Shown: one piece after another, positions 7,752 to 15,723 of the stretch
How positions within the stretch are numbered: the stretch's first letter is position 1
How the letters are laid out: the number at the start of each line of letters is the position of its first letter
From: Bacteroidota bacterium
GTDB taxonomy: Bacteria > Bacteroidota > Bacteroidia > Bacteroidales > Rikenellaceae
Direction: 5' to 3'
Assembly (NCBI GenBank): GCA_023443765.1
Contig: JAEZTA010000195.1
Location: forward strand, 1-25,740
DNA: 25,740 bases
Position numbers and translations under genes: made by a program
The notes under the pieces: generated by a model
Told to the model about the DNA's origin: nothing
The model's input: the letters and a program-made list of their open reading frames with translations, nothing else
The model's database searches: none

Positions 7752-9617
7752 CTACCAAAGTTCATTGTTGACGAAGTTTTGCATCTTGTTGGCCTCCTCG
7801 GCGGGGAACGGCAGGTAATACATGGCGTTCTTCCAGTTGGCCTGCCGGTTCGAGGGAATGGCCCGGCGGATGTAGCGGCGGCCCCGGGGGTACTCGGCCG
7901 AAACGGCGGTTTTCTCGATGTACATGCCCATCAGGGGCTGGGTCATCGTCTGCGGGGCGATCTTCCAGCGGCGGATGTCGTAGTAGTAGTGGTGGCCTTC
8001 GAATGCCAGTTCCACGCACCGCTCGTTGCGGATGCGTTCGCGCATCGAAAGGGCGTCACCCGTGAATTTGGCCAGCACACCCGGCATTCCGGCCCGCGAA
8101 CGGACCTTGTTGACGGCCTGCGTCGCCGTGAGGGCCAGGCCTCCCGCCGTGCCGTTCGGCCCGTGGGCTTCGTTGACCGCCTCGGCGTAGTTCAGGTAGA
8201 GTTCCGCCATGCGGATCAGCGGGTCGGTGTGCTGGTAGGCGGCGCCGGTGCCCAGGGTCCCGTTCCATAGCTTGTTGACATAGTAACCCGTGTTGGAGTA
8301 GCCTTTCTGGTCGTTCGACCCCCAGGCGATGCCGAACGTGCGGGCGTTGTTGTTGAGCGACGAGGTCGGGTAGGTTCCCGTGGCGGGGTCGTAGTGGATG
8401 TTGACGCCTGCCGGGCAGCCCGTCACGACGCTGCCGTCGTGCAGGATCGTCTTGTCCAGCCTCGGGTCGCGGTTGGTGTAGGGATCCTGCTCGTTGTAGT
8501 GGCCCGCAGATGCAGCAGCGATGCGGTCGGACTCGGTCTGGAGCGGATCGCCGTCGAGGGTTTCGAAGCGGTCGACGAAATTCTGCGTCGGGCAGTCGCC
8601 GCTGGCGTTCGTATAGTTCGAAACGGGGTAGGCGAAGCATCCGGACCAGGTCGTGGTGTTGATCTTGCCGCTGCCGTAGTTCCAGGCCCAGATGTGCTCG
8701 TTGGTGTATTTCGTACCGTAGAAATTGCTGTTCCATTCGGCGAAGGGAACCAGGTCGTAACCATACTGTTCGGCGAGGCGGATGGCCTCGGCGCAGGCTT
8801 CGGCGGCATCCAGCCAGTCGTTCTGGCCGTGGAGGTTGTTCAGTTCGCTGGCGGCGTAGACGAGGCAGCGGGCCTTGAGTGCCTTGGCGGCGATGCCGTT
8901 CGGATAGGCCATATCGCTGCTCGTGAGGTGTCCCTCCGAGCCGGGCAGGGCGTCGCGGCGCACCTTTCCGGCTGCCACGAAGTAGTCGTAGGCACGGTCG
9001 AGGTCTTCGGCGCAGCGGGCGTAGGTCTCCCAGGCCGAGAGGCGGGCCATGTCCCAGCTGTCGTCGGCTTCGAGCGCCTTGTCGAGGTAGGGCATGCCGC
9101 CGAAGATGCGGCAGAGCGTGAAGTGGGCGAAGGCCCGCACGAAATAGGCCTGGCCGATGAGGTCGTCCTTGTCGATCTGCTTGGCGTTCTGTACCATGCC
9201 GATGTTCTCGATACATTTGTTCGCAACGCGGATGATGCGGAACATCGAGTAGGAGATCGGGCGGCGCGACGTGGAGGTGGTCCACTCGGTGACATTGGCG
9301 CCCAGCGCCCCGCCTTTGATCTGCTGCGCGCGCAGCCAGCGTCCGGCGTCGCACATGTCGGTCAGCGAATTCCACGTGAAGCGGCGGTCGTTAAAGTCGA
9401 TGTAGAGCGGATAACCCAGCTTGATATTGATGTTGTCGCCGCTGCCTTTCTGCCCTGTGCGCCCTTCGTAGACGTTGTTGAAATAGGCCTTGAAATTGTC
9501 CCAGGTCGAGAACACCTGGTTCTCGTCGAGTCCGGTTTCGGGGTCCATGTCGAGGAAGTGGCAGCCCGGTGCGGAGAGGCTGCAGGCCAGCAGGAGGGAT
9601 AGTATCAGTTTTTTCAT
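7752..9617 (-). CDS. SusD/RagB-family glycan-binding lipoprotein (SusD-1)
   Basis: This 621-residue lipoprotein has signal sequence MKKLILSLLLACSLSAPGC, with the Cys at residue 19; the Pro two before it is slightly unusual for a lipobox. The mature start, CHFLDMDPETGLDENQVFST, is typical of SusD. TPR-like helices include FVRAFAHFTLCRIFGGMPYL, and the C-terminal family signature MRERIRNERCVELAFEGHHYYYDIRRW is followed by YLPFPAEEANKMQNFVNNELW. It pairs with SusC-1, whose stop lies 13 bases upstream, and is followed 13 bases later by SusC-2. The ATG at 9617 is preferred over 9650 because the latter lies within SusC-1 and would precede the signal peptide with a charged stretch. Confidence 0.95.
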   Translation of the reverse strand: MKKLILSLLLACSLSAPGCHFLDMDPETGLDENQVFSTWDNFKAYFNNVYEGRTGQKGSGDNINIKLGYPLYIDFNDRRFTWNSLTDMCDAGRWLRAQQIKGGALGANVTEWTTSTSRRPISYSMFRIIRVANKCIENIGMVQNAKQIDKDDLIGQAYFVRAFAHFTLCRIFGGMPYLDKALEADDSWDMARLSAWETYARCAEDLDRAYDYFVAAGKVRRDALPGSEGHLTSSDMAYPNGIAAKALKARCLVYAASELNNLHGQNDWLDAAEACAEAIRLAEQYGYDLVPFAEWNSNFYGTKYTNEHIWAWNYGSGKINTTTWSGCFAYPVSNYTNASGDCPTQNFVDRFETLDGDPLQTESDRIAAASAGHYNEQDPYTNRDPRLDKTILHDGSVVTGCPAGVNIHYDPATGTYPTSSLNNNARTFGIAWGSNDQKGYSNTGYYVNKLWNGTLGTGAAYQHTDPLIRMAELYLNYAEAVNEAHGPNGTAGGLALTATQAVNKVRSRAGMPGVLAKFTGDALSMRERIRNERCVELAFEGHHYYYDIRRWKIAPQTMTQPLMGMYIEKTAVSAEYPRGRRYIRRAIPSNRQANWKNAMYYLPFPAEEANKMQNFVNNELW

Positions 9618-9630
9618 ATGCTTTCCGTTT

Positions 9631-12600
9631 TTAGAATCCGATTTTGACACCCAGTTTGACGCTGGTCATCTGCGGATAGAATCCCGAGGTGAAAGTGGTG
9701 CTCTGGGGATCGCCTTCGACCAGACCGGAGAGGGTGAACAGGTTGGTCGCCGTGCAGTAAATGCTCAGGCTGCGGAATCCCACGCGCTGGCGCAGACGCT
9801 TGGCGTTGAACGTATAGGCGAAGTAAACCTCTTTCAGGGTCACGTAGTCGGCCTTGCGCCACGTGCGGTCCGCGAGCATCATCTTGGCCCCGGCGTCGCC
9901 GCTGCCGCCCGCCCACATGTACATCGGGTGTCCCGACGTACCGCCGTAGACCAGCGTGGCGTGGTCGGCGTCGCGGTTGTCCGGACGCCAGTAGTCGAGC
10001 TGCGATTTGGTGATACGGTAGTCGCCCTTGTTGAACTCGATCTCCCAGCTCTTGTTGTATTCGACCCATTTGCCGAAGTTGGCGTACCACAGCATGCTGA
10101 ACTCGAAGCCCTTGTAGTTGAATCCGGCGTTGAACGAGCAGATGGCCAGCGGGTACTGACTGCCGGCGATGGCGTGCAGGTCCTTGTCCGAAAGCTGGCC
10201 GTCGGCCGAGTAGTCGAGGTATTTGTAGGCGCCGATGTTGACGAAGTTCCAGTCGGTCGTGTAGGCCGGGTAGTTGTGGATGTCGTCGATGGATTCGTAA
10301 TAGCCCGAGTCGACGATGTTCACGCCGTTGGTCTGTCCCTTGTAGGGCTTTCCGGCGGTTTTCTGGTAGTCCGGCGCATAGGGCGCGTCCTCGTAGTTGG
10401 TGATGCGGTTCTCGTTGAGCGAGACCATTGCCGAGAGGTTGTAGCCGAATCCCGAGGCAGTCTTATCGGCCCAGCCCAGCTCGATGTCGATGCCGTGCTT
10501 CTTCATGCTGCCGCGGTTGACCTCCTTGTAGGAGGAGCCCACCAGCATCGTGACGTTGGGCGAAACGAGCATGTTGGTACGTTTCTCGTCGAAGAAGTCG
10601 AGGTTCAGCGTCAGGCGGTTGTTGAGCCAGCCCATTTCGATACCCAGGTCGCGCTTGCGGGCCTCTTCCCACTGTGCGACGAGGTTGGCCGCGGCGCTCT
10701 CGTAGATGTAGCCGTCGCTGCCGCTCGAATAGCTGCTGAAGTAGAGCCAGCGCGAATCGGAACTGTCGCTGCCGACCAGACCGTCCGAGTAGCGGATTTT
10801 CAGCTTCGACCACCAGGGCATGGCGCGTTTCCACCACCCCTCCTGCGACGGGACCCATCCCACGGCGACGGCCGGGAAGAATCCGTACCGGTTTTCGGGC
10901 GAGAACTGCTCCGAACCCGTGTATCCGAGGTTGCACTCGAAGAGGTACTTGTGTTTGTAGTCGTAGGTCACGCGGCCCACAAGCCCCTGCGTGCGGTAGG
11001 GAAACTGGGTGGTCTTGATGTTCTCGCGCTGGTTGAACAGGGCGAGCGCCGTGACGGTGTGGTCGCCGAACGTGCGGTTGTAATCCACGGCCCCTTCCCA
11101 GTAGAAGGTCGCATAGTAGGTGTTCTCCATCGAACCCCGCGTCACGGCGTAGGGCGTCTGTTCGTAGACGACATCGCTGGCCGCAGAGTAAATCCACGGA
11201 TTGCCTTCGCCCGAGTCGTACCGGTCCCAGTCGATGTAGAACGTGGGGTTGGTGTTGCTGGCCGTCTGCGAGATCCGCGAATAGTAGGTGCTCAGCGAGA
11301 CGTTGGCCTTGAGCGAAAGACCCTTGGTGATGAAGTCGAGTTTCTGCTCGAAATTGAGGTCAGTGTAGAGTTTGTTGTCTGTGATCTGGTCGAACTCGCC
11401 CGTCGCAAGCGTCGTCCGCACGTTCTTGAAATAGGCTGTGCGGGGGCTCGAAATGCGCCCTCCCGTGGCGTCGGGGTAGTCCTTGTCGGGAATCTCGTCG
11501 AGCACCCACGCGGGGAAATAGTCCGGGTACATCATTGGCGAGGCGGAGTACATCATGTTGAAAAGTCCCGAGACGCTCGATCCCGTGGGTTTGTCGCGGA
11601 TGCCCAGCACGCCGCCGACCTTGACCGACAGTTTGGTGGTTTTCGTCACGTCGAAATCGAGGTTCGAACGGTAGTTGATGCGGTCGTAACGGAAATTGGC
11701 GTGGTCCCACTCGGAAAAATCCTTGAAGATCGAACCTTCGTGGGTGTATCCCAGCGAAAGGAAGTATTTGACGCGCTCGGAACCTCCCGAGACGTTGTAG
11801 TTGGCGTTGATCGTCTGGGCGCAGTTGCGCATGACGATGTCGAACCAGTCGTTGTCGGGGTAACGGATCGTATTGAGCCGCGACGAAGGCCGGGCATATT
11901 CGTCGATCTCCGACTGGGGGATCAGCGAACCGTAGCTCTGGGCGTTTTTCAGGGCTATGTTGAGCAGCGAGGCCGTCTGTGCCGAACTGATGTGGTTGGG
12001 AATCTTCGTCGGGAAGTCGAGGCCGTAGGAGAGCGACACGTTCATGCGCGGCTTGCCCGTCTGTCCCGTACGCGAGGTTACGATGATGACGCCGTTGGCT
12101 CCCTTGGCGCCGAATACGGCGGTCGCCGAAGCGTCTTTCAGCACCGAGATCGTCGCGACTTCATTGGGATCGAGGTCGGTGAAACTGCGCTCTACGCCGT
12201 CGACCAGTACCAGCGGTTTGGAGCCGTTCCAGCTCGATACACCGCGGACGAAGATGTCGGCGTCGTTGTTGCCCGGCTGGCCGCTCGCCTGGATGGTCGT
12301 CACGCCCGAGAGCTTGCCCGTGATGGCGTTGGTGATGTTGGTCGTACCGGAGTTGACGAGCTGTTCGTTGCTCACCTGGGAGATGGCACCCAGCACGCTC
12401 TCCTTTTTCTGTACGCCGTAGCCGACGATGACCACGTCTTCGACCTTGTGTGCCTCCTCGGCGAGCGTCACCGTCAGGGGCGAGGCGTCGACGACGGCGA
12501 CCTCGCGCGGCTGGTAACCCAGGAACGAGATGTGGAGCACGGCGCCTTTGCGGACGCGGAGCGTGAACGCTCCCTTCGCGTCGGTGATCGTGCCGCCGGC

Positions 12601-12822
12601 TGTTCCTCCCTTTATCGTGACCGCCGCGCCTGCGACCGCCGCGCCGTTGGTGTCGACGACGCGGCCTTTGGCCTGGATCGTCGGTTGCTGCGCATCGGTG
12701 GCTTGGTCCCTGGCGGAGGCTGGTCCTGCCGTGACTGCGAACAGCAGCATCAACAGCGTCGCACCCAGGCTGCGAAGCCCGGCAGACGTTATTGAAAACG
12801 GTTTGAGGTAGATTTTTTCCAT
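9631..12822 (-). CDS. SusC/RagA-type TonB-dependent transporter with carboxypeptidase-like domain (SusC-1)
   Basis: This is a 1063-residue outer-membrane transporter with the full standard architecture. A signal peptide covers about 1-38. The CarboxypepD_reg-like beta-sandwich spans about 48-122 (IQAKGRVVDTNGAAVAGAAV to LGYQPREVAVVDASPLTVTL). A TonB box follows at about 128-147 (EDVVIVGYGVQKKESVLGA). The plug at about 145-253 has IFVRGVSSW, PLVLVDGVERSFTDLDPNEV and KDASATAVFGAKGANGVIIV. A long barrel ends in KLGVKIGF. It acts with SusD-1 to take up oligosaccharides using TonB energy. It lies 85 bases downstream of the BACON lipoprotein gene; that gap contains a long hairpin but no promoter element, so co-transcription is likely. 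Substrate is not determinable from sequence. Confidence 0.96.
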   Translation of the reverse strand: MEKIYLKPFSITSAGLRSLGATLLMLLFAVTAGPASARDQATDAQQPTIQAKGRVVDTNGAAVAGAAVTIKGGTAGGTITDAKGAFTLRVRKGAVLHISFLGYQPREVAVVDASPLTVTLAEEAHKVEDVVIVGYGVQKKESVLGAISQVSNEQLVNSGTTNITNAITGKLSGVTTIQASGQPGNNDADIFVRGVSSWNGSKPLVLVDGVERSFTDLDPNEVATISVLKDASATAVFGAKGANGVIIVTSRTGQTGKPRMNVSLSYGLDFPTKIPNHISSAQTASLLNIALKNAQSYGSLIPQSEIDEYARPSSRLNTIRYPDNDWFDIVMRNCAQTINANYNVSGGSERVKYFLSLGYTHEGSIFKDFSEWDHANFRYDRINYRSNLDFDVTKTTKLSVKVGGVLGIRDKPTGSSVSGLFNMMYSASPMMYPDYFPAWVLDEIPDKDYPDATGGRISSPRTAYFKNVRTTLATGEFDQITDNKLYTDLNFEQKLDFITKGLSLKANVSLSTYYSRISQTASNTNPTFYIDWDRYDSGEGNPWIYSAASDVVYEQTPYAVTRGSMENTYYATFYWEGAVDYNRTFGDHTVTALALFNQRENIKTTQFPYRTQGLVGRVTYDYKHKYLFECNLGYTGSEQFSPENRYGFFPAVAVGWVPSQEGWWKRAMPWWSKLKIRYSDGLVGSDSSDSRWLYFSSYSSGSDGYIYESAAANLVAQWEEARKRDLGIEMGWLNNRLTLNLDFFDEKRTNMLVSPNVTMLVGSSYKEVNRGSMKKHGIDIELGWADKTASGFGYNLSAMVSLNENRITNYEDAPYAPDYQKTAGKPYKGQTNGVNIVDSGYYESIDDIHNYPAYTTDWNFVNIGAYKYLDYSADGQLSDKDLHAIAGSQYPLAICSFNAGFNYKGFEFSMLWYANFGKWVEYNKSWEIEFNKGDYRITKSQLDYWRPDNRDADHATLVYGGTSGHPMYMWAGGSGDAGAKMMLADRTWRKADYVTLKEVYFAYTFNAKRLRQRVGFRSLSIYCTATNLFTLSGLVEGDPQSTTFTSGFYPQMTSVKLGVKIGF

Positions 12823-12857
12823 GTATGAAGTTTATTTAGGTTCGGGGTTGTGGCTGC

Positions 12858-12893
12858 GGGCGCCGGCCGGAGCGAAGTCCGGCCGGTACGCCC
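12858..12893 (-). repeat. Long GC-rich intercistronic hairpin before SusC-1
   Basis: The arms CCGGCCGGA (12863-12871) and TCCGGCCGG (12878-12886) pair perfectly around a 6-base loop. The stem is extended by GGGCG (12858-12862) with CGCCC (12889-12893) across a 2-base bulge. On the minus strand no T-run follows, so it is not a standard intrinsic terminator. Its place between the BACON gene and SusC-1 suggests an mRNA-processing or stabilising element, or an attenuator. Confidence 0.75.
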
Positions 12894-12907
12894 TAAAGCC
12901 CGGTTTT

Positions 12908-14497
12908 TCAGGGGTCGACCCGGTAGAAGGCGATGGCGTCGAGTTCGCCCGTCGTCCATTGGCGCAGGCGGATCGTTCCGGCGCTGCCCGGTTTGGTCTG
13001 CTGCGCCTTACCATCCGTGCGGCAGGCTCCTGCGGCGCAGCGGAGGCGTATGCGGACATTGCCGTCGGCGACGGGTTGGGTGAAGGTGACCGTCTCGTCG
13101 ATGTTGAACACTTCGTCGGTCTTGTTAAGTTCGAAAGTTGCCGTCACCGTCGTGTTGTCGGCCGGGTAGGTGAACACCTGTGGCCGGGAGGTCTTCCATT
13201 GCCCCTCGTCGAAATAGTCGATCGTCCAGTATTTGGGCGCCGTTGCGGTTCCGCTCATGCCGCAGCGGAAGTTGACGGCGGTTCCCGCGGCGAAGTCCTT
13301 CACCGGAATGACGAATTCCATGTAGTCTTCGGTCCAGATCTGCTTGATGGCGAAGTGGCCTTTGCCGTCGCTGCTGATAATGAACGAGGTGGTGTAAACG
13401 GGGGTCTCGGCGATGTGGTTCCACTGCCCGTAGGCGCTCACTCCGGAAGGCTGGTCGGGAATGATCTTTCCGGTCGACGGCCAGTCGGCGTTGACAGCTT
13501 TCAGCGATTCGTCGCTAAGCGTCCACCATGCCAGCAGGAGATTGCCTTTCGCCTCCTGCGAAACCGCGATCACGACATCTTCCAGTGCCGGATCGTCGGC
13601 GCGTATGGTCAGCGTGCCGTTGCGCGCCGCGCCGCCGTTCGGCTCGGCCGTAAGCGTCACTTCAGCCGGGTCGGCGGACGCCGTGCCCGCTGCGGGCGAT
13701 ACGGTGAGCCAGTCGAGGTCCGTTTTGGTGACGGTCCAGTTGCGGTTGCTCAGGATGCGCAGGGGCGTGGGGGCTTCCGGCGCATTGGCGAATGCGAGTT
13801 TGTTCTCTTCTGCTCCCGTGACGACGAGCATCGGTTCGTCGCGGTAGGCCGTCTGGCGGACCGTCACGACGACCGGTTCCATGCCCGCTGCGCGGAACGA
13901 GACCGAGCCTTCGCGGGCGCCGCTGCCGTTGGCTGTCGGGGTCACGGTGATGGTGGCCTCCTGCTTGCGAGTGCCCGACAGCGGAGCGACTTCGGCCCAG
14001 CCGAGGTCCTGCTTGTCGGCCGTCCAGTCGACGTTGCTGTATAGCTTGAAGGTGACGGGCTCGGTGTCGGTGAATTCGAATTCCAGCGTGTTGTCGGTAA
14101 GCCCGCTCAGGGTGATGGTCGGGGTGACGGGATAGGCGTCCTGCGTCACCGTTACGGTCTGCACACAGCCCCCGGCGTAGATCGTCAGCTCCCCGCTGCG
14201 TTCCAGGTCGTCGTTGGCTTCGGCCGTGAGGCGGATCGTCGCCGGGAGTTTCGAGCCGCCGTTCATCTGTGAGACGGTGAGCCAGTCGAGGTCGCTTTTG
14301 GCGATCGACCACGTTTTGTTCGACGCGATGGTGAACGCGATCGCCTCTTCGTCATCGTAGGTGAATCTCACCCCGTCGTCCAGCCCGCTGACCTCCACCC
14401 GGTCGGCGGCTTCGGTCGCGGGGTCCGAGGAGCAGGATGCCGCGACGACTCCCGAGAGCAGGAGCAGCGACGCACATGCGATTTTTAAGGTCGTCAT
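12908..14497 (-). CDS. Three-BACON-domain surface lipoprotein, putative surface glycan-binding protein
   Basis: This 529-residue lipoprotein has its lipidation Cys at residue 22 (VVAASCSSD). Three BACON-type immunoglobulin-like domains follow at about 33-121, 124-217 and 221-317. Each carries the SN.xW....LxW....P..G core and ends in a V.Q strand (VTVTQDA, VTVRQTA, IAVSQEA). The C-terminal region, about 318-515, is not a BACON domain. It matches the end of the lipoprotein at 22943-25366 through WTEDYxxF..P, PKYWxxxY..GxWK and a RLRC motif, and is likely the functional glycan- or protein-binding part. BACON repeats are usually spacers that hold a binding or catalytic module away from the membrane. 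It is first in the uptake operon, ahead of SusC-1, behind its own -7 element. Confidence 0.85.
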   Translation of the reverse strand: MTTLKIACASLLLLSGVVAASCSSDPATEAADRVEVSGLDDGVRFTYDDEEAIAFTIASNKTWSIAKSDLDWLTVSQMNGGSKLPATIRLTAEANDDLERSGELTIYAGGCVQTVTVTQDAYPVTPTITLSGLTDNTLEFEFTDTEPVTFKLYSNVDWTADKQDLGWAEVAPLSGTRKQEATITVTPTANGSGAREGSVSFRAAGMEPVVVTVRQTAYRDEPMLVVTGAEENKLAFANAPEAPTPLRILSNRNWTVTKTDLDWLTVSPAAGTASADPAEVTLTAEPNGGAARNGTLTIRADDPALEDVVIAVSQEAKGNLLLAWWTLSDESLKAVNADWPSTGKIIPDQPSGVSAYGQWNHIAETPVYTTSFIISSDGKGHFAIKQIWTEDYMEFVIPVKDFAAGTAVNFRCGMSGTATAPKYWTIDYFDEGQWKTSRPQVFTYPADNTTVTATFELNKTDEVFNIDETVTFTQPVADGNVRIRLRCAAGACRTDGKAQQTKPGSAGTIRLRQWTTGELDAIAFYRVDP

Positions 14498-14523
14498 TCT
14501 GATGGTTGTTTAGGTTTGGTGGT

Positions 14524-14531
14524 CAAAAGTA
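14524..14531 (-). promoter_or_regulatory. -7 promoter element (TAnnTTTG) of the BACON-SusCD operon
   Basis: The minus strand reads TACTTTTG. Transcription would start near 14517, giving a leader of about 20 bases. The -33 region has no exact TTG at 19-21 bases, as expected for a regulator-dependent promoter. It separates the uptake operon from the enzyme operon upstream, although read-through across the 113-base gap remains possible. Confidence 0.6.
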
Positions 14532-14610
14532 TCTCAAAGCATCCGATTCGCTTTTCACGTGTGTCTTTGTTTTTTGTCGCAAAGTCGCATCCGGACTTGT
14601 GCGGGGGCCT

Positions 14611-15708
14611 TTACAGCTTCACGATCTCCGAAGCCGCCAGGAGGAAGGCCCCGACGCCGTAAACTTCGGTCATGTCGCGTGTCGCCGAGGCGGGCGATCC
14701 GCCGATCGGCTGCACATATCCGAGGTGTCCGTCGCTGCGTACGTGTGAACAGAGCGCTTTCCAGCCCCGGCGCGCGGCCTTCCGGTAGGTACTGCCGGTC
14801 AGGATGCCGCGGTTCACGCCCCATGCCAGTCCGTAGGTGAAGAATCCCGAGGCGCTGTTTTCCGGCATCGGATAGGCTTCGGGGTCGAGCATGCTGGGGT
14901 GCCACGAACCGTTCCGGTCCTGGCAGGCCACGACCGATTCGGACATCCCGACGAACAACCGTCGGTAATAGCCGTACATCGGATCGGTTTTGGGGACTGT
15001 TTCGAGCAGGATCGCCAGCGCCGCATAGCACCAGCCGTTGCCGCGGCTCCAGAAAACCTTTTCGCCGTTCTTCTCCCGCTTGGGGATGAAACGGGCGTCG
15101 CGGTAGTAGAGCCGCTCGGCCGGATCGTAGAGCGCCGCCGTCGCAGCGTAAAACTCGCTGTTCATGAATTGCAGGTACTTCGGGTCGCCCGTGATCTGGG
15201 TCAGCAGGGCGTAGACCGGCGGGGCCATGAACAGGGCGTCGCACCAGCTCCAGCGTTTCGATCCGTCTTTGGCTTTGATGTGCAGTTTGGTTCCGGCCGG
15301 GAACGCGATGACCGAATCGGCCCGCTGGAGGACGGGACGGAGCATCGCCGTGTCGCCGTGACGCTGGTAGAGCATCAGGTAGGCTTGCCCGACGCAGATG
15401 TCGTCGGCATGATACTGCCGCCGTCCCATGCGCCAGCCGTTGCGGCGGCCGATGCCGAGCACGAACTCCTCGCAGGGCTTGTAGCCCGATGTTTCGGCCC
15501 AGACGACCATCCCGCGATAAAGCGCGCCGTTGGCCCAGTGCTGGTCGCTGCGCGGAAGTCCTTTCGAGAAGTAGTTGCCGAAATTGTCGATCTGCCACTG
15601 TGCCACGCGGTTGGCAATCTGGGTGTCGCGTTTTCCGGCTTCGGCTTCTGCCGGAGTCGCGAGGATCGCCGCCGTGAGCAGCAGGGTGGTGATAAGTCGT
15701 TTGTACAT
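14611..15708 (-). CDS. GH105 family unsaturated (rhamnogalacturonyl/glucuronyl) hydrolase, periplasmic
   Basis: This 365-residue enzyme has signal peptide MYKRLITTLLLTAAILATPAEAEA. It matches Glyco_hydro_88 (PF07470) of the GH105/YteR type, with motifs WANGALYRGM, RRQYHADDICVGQAYL, RWSWCDALFMAPPVYA, FWSRGNGWCYAALA, DRNGSWHPSMLDPEAYP and ENSASGFFTYGLAWGVN. The two Asp residues corresponding to the catalytic pair of YteR (D88/D143) are D102 in HADD and D157 in WCDAL. Their spacing of 55 equals that in YteR. GH105 enzymes release the 4,5-unsaturated uronic acid left at the non-reducing end by a polysaccharide lyase. It is last in the GH88-BNR_4-GH105 operon, 15 bases after the BNR_4 gene. Whether it removes unsaturated galacturonate or glucuronate is not visible. 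Confidence 0.94.
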   Translation of the reverse strand: MYKRLITTLLLTAAILATPAEAEAGKRDTQIANRVAQWQIDNFGNYFSKGLPRSDQHWANGALYRGMVVWAETSGYKPCEEFVLGIGRRNGWRMGRRQYHADDICVGQAYLMLYQRHGDTAMLRPVLQRADSVIAFPAGTKLHIKAKDGSKRWSWCDALFMAPPVYALLTQITGDPKYLQFMNSEFYAATAALYDPAERLYYRDARFIPKREKNGEKVFWSRGNGWCYAALAILLETVPKTDPMYGYYRRLFVGMSESVVACQDRNGSWHPSMLDPEAYPMPENSASGFFTYGLAWGVNRGILTGSTYRKAARRGWKALCSHVRSDGHLGYVQPIGGSPASATRDMTEVYGVGAFLLAASEIVKL

Positions 15709-15723
15709 GGTCGATGTGTTTTT

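Noticed and set aside
9490..12795. Plus-strand open frame of about 1100 codons opposite SusC-1
   Set aside because: Shadow of SusC-1: same composition bias, no recognisable motif, and no promoter or leader.
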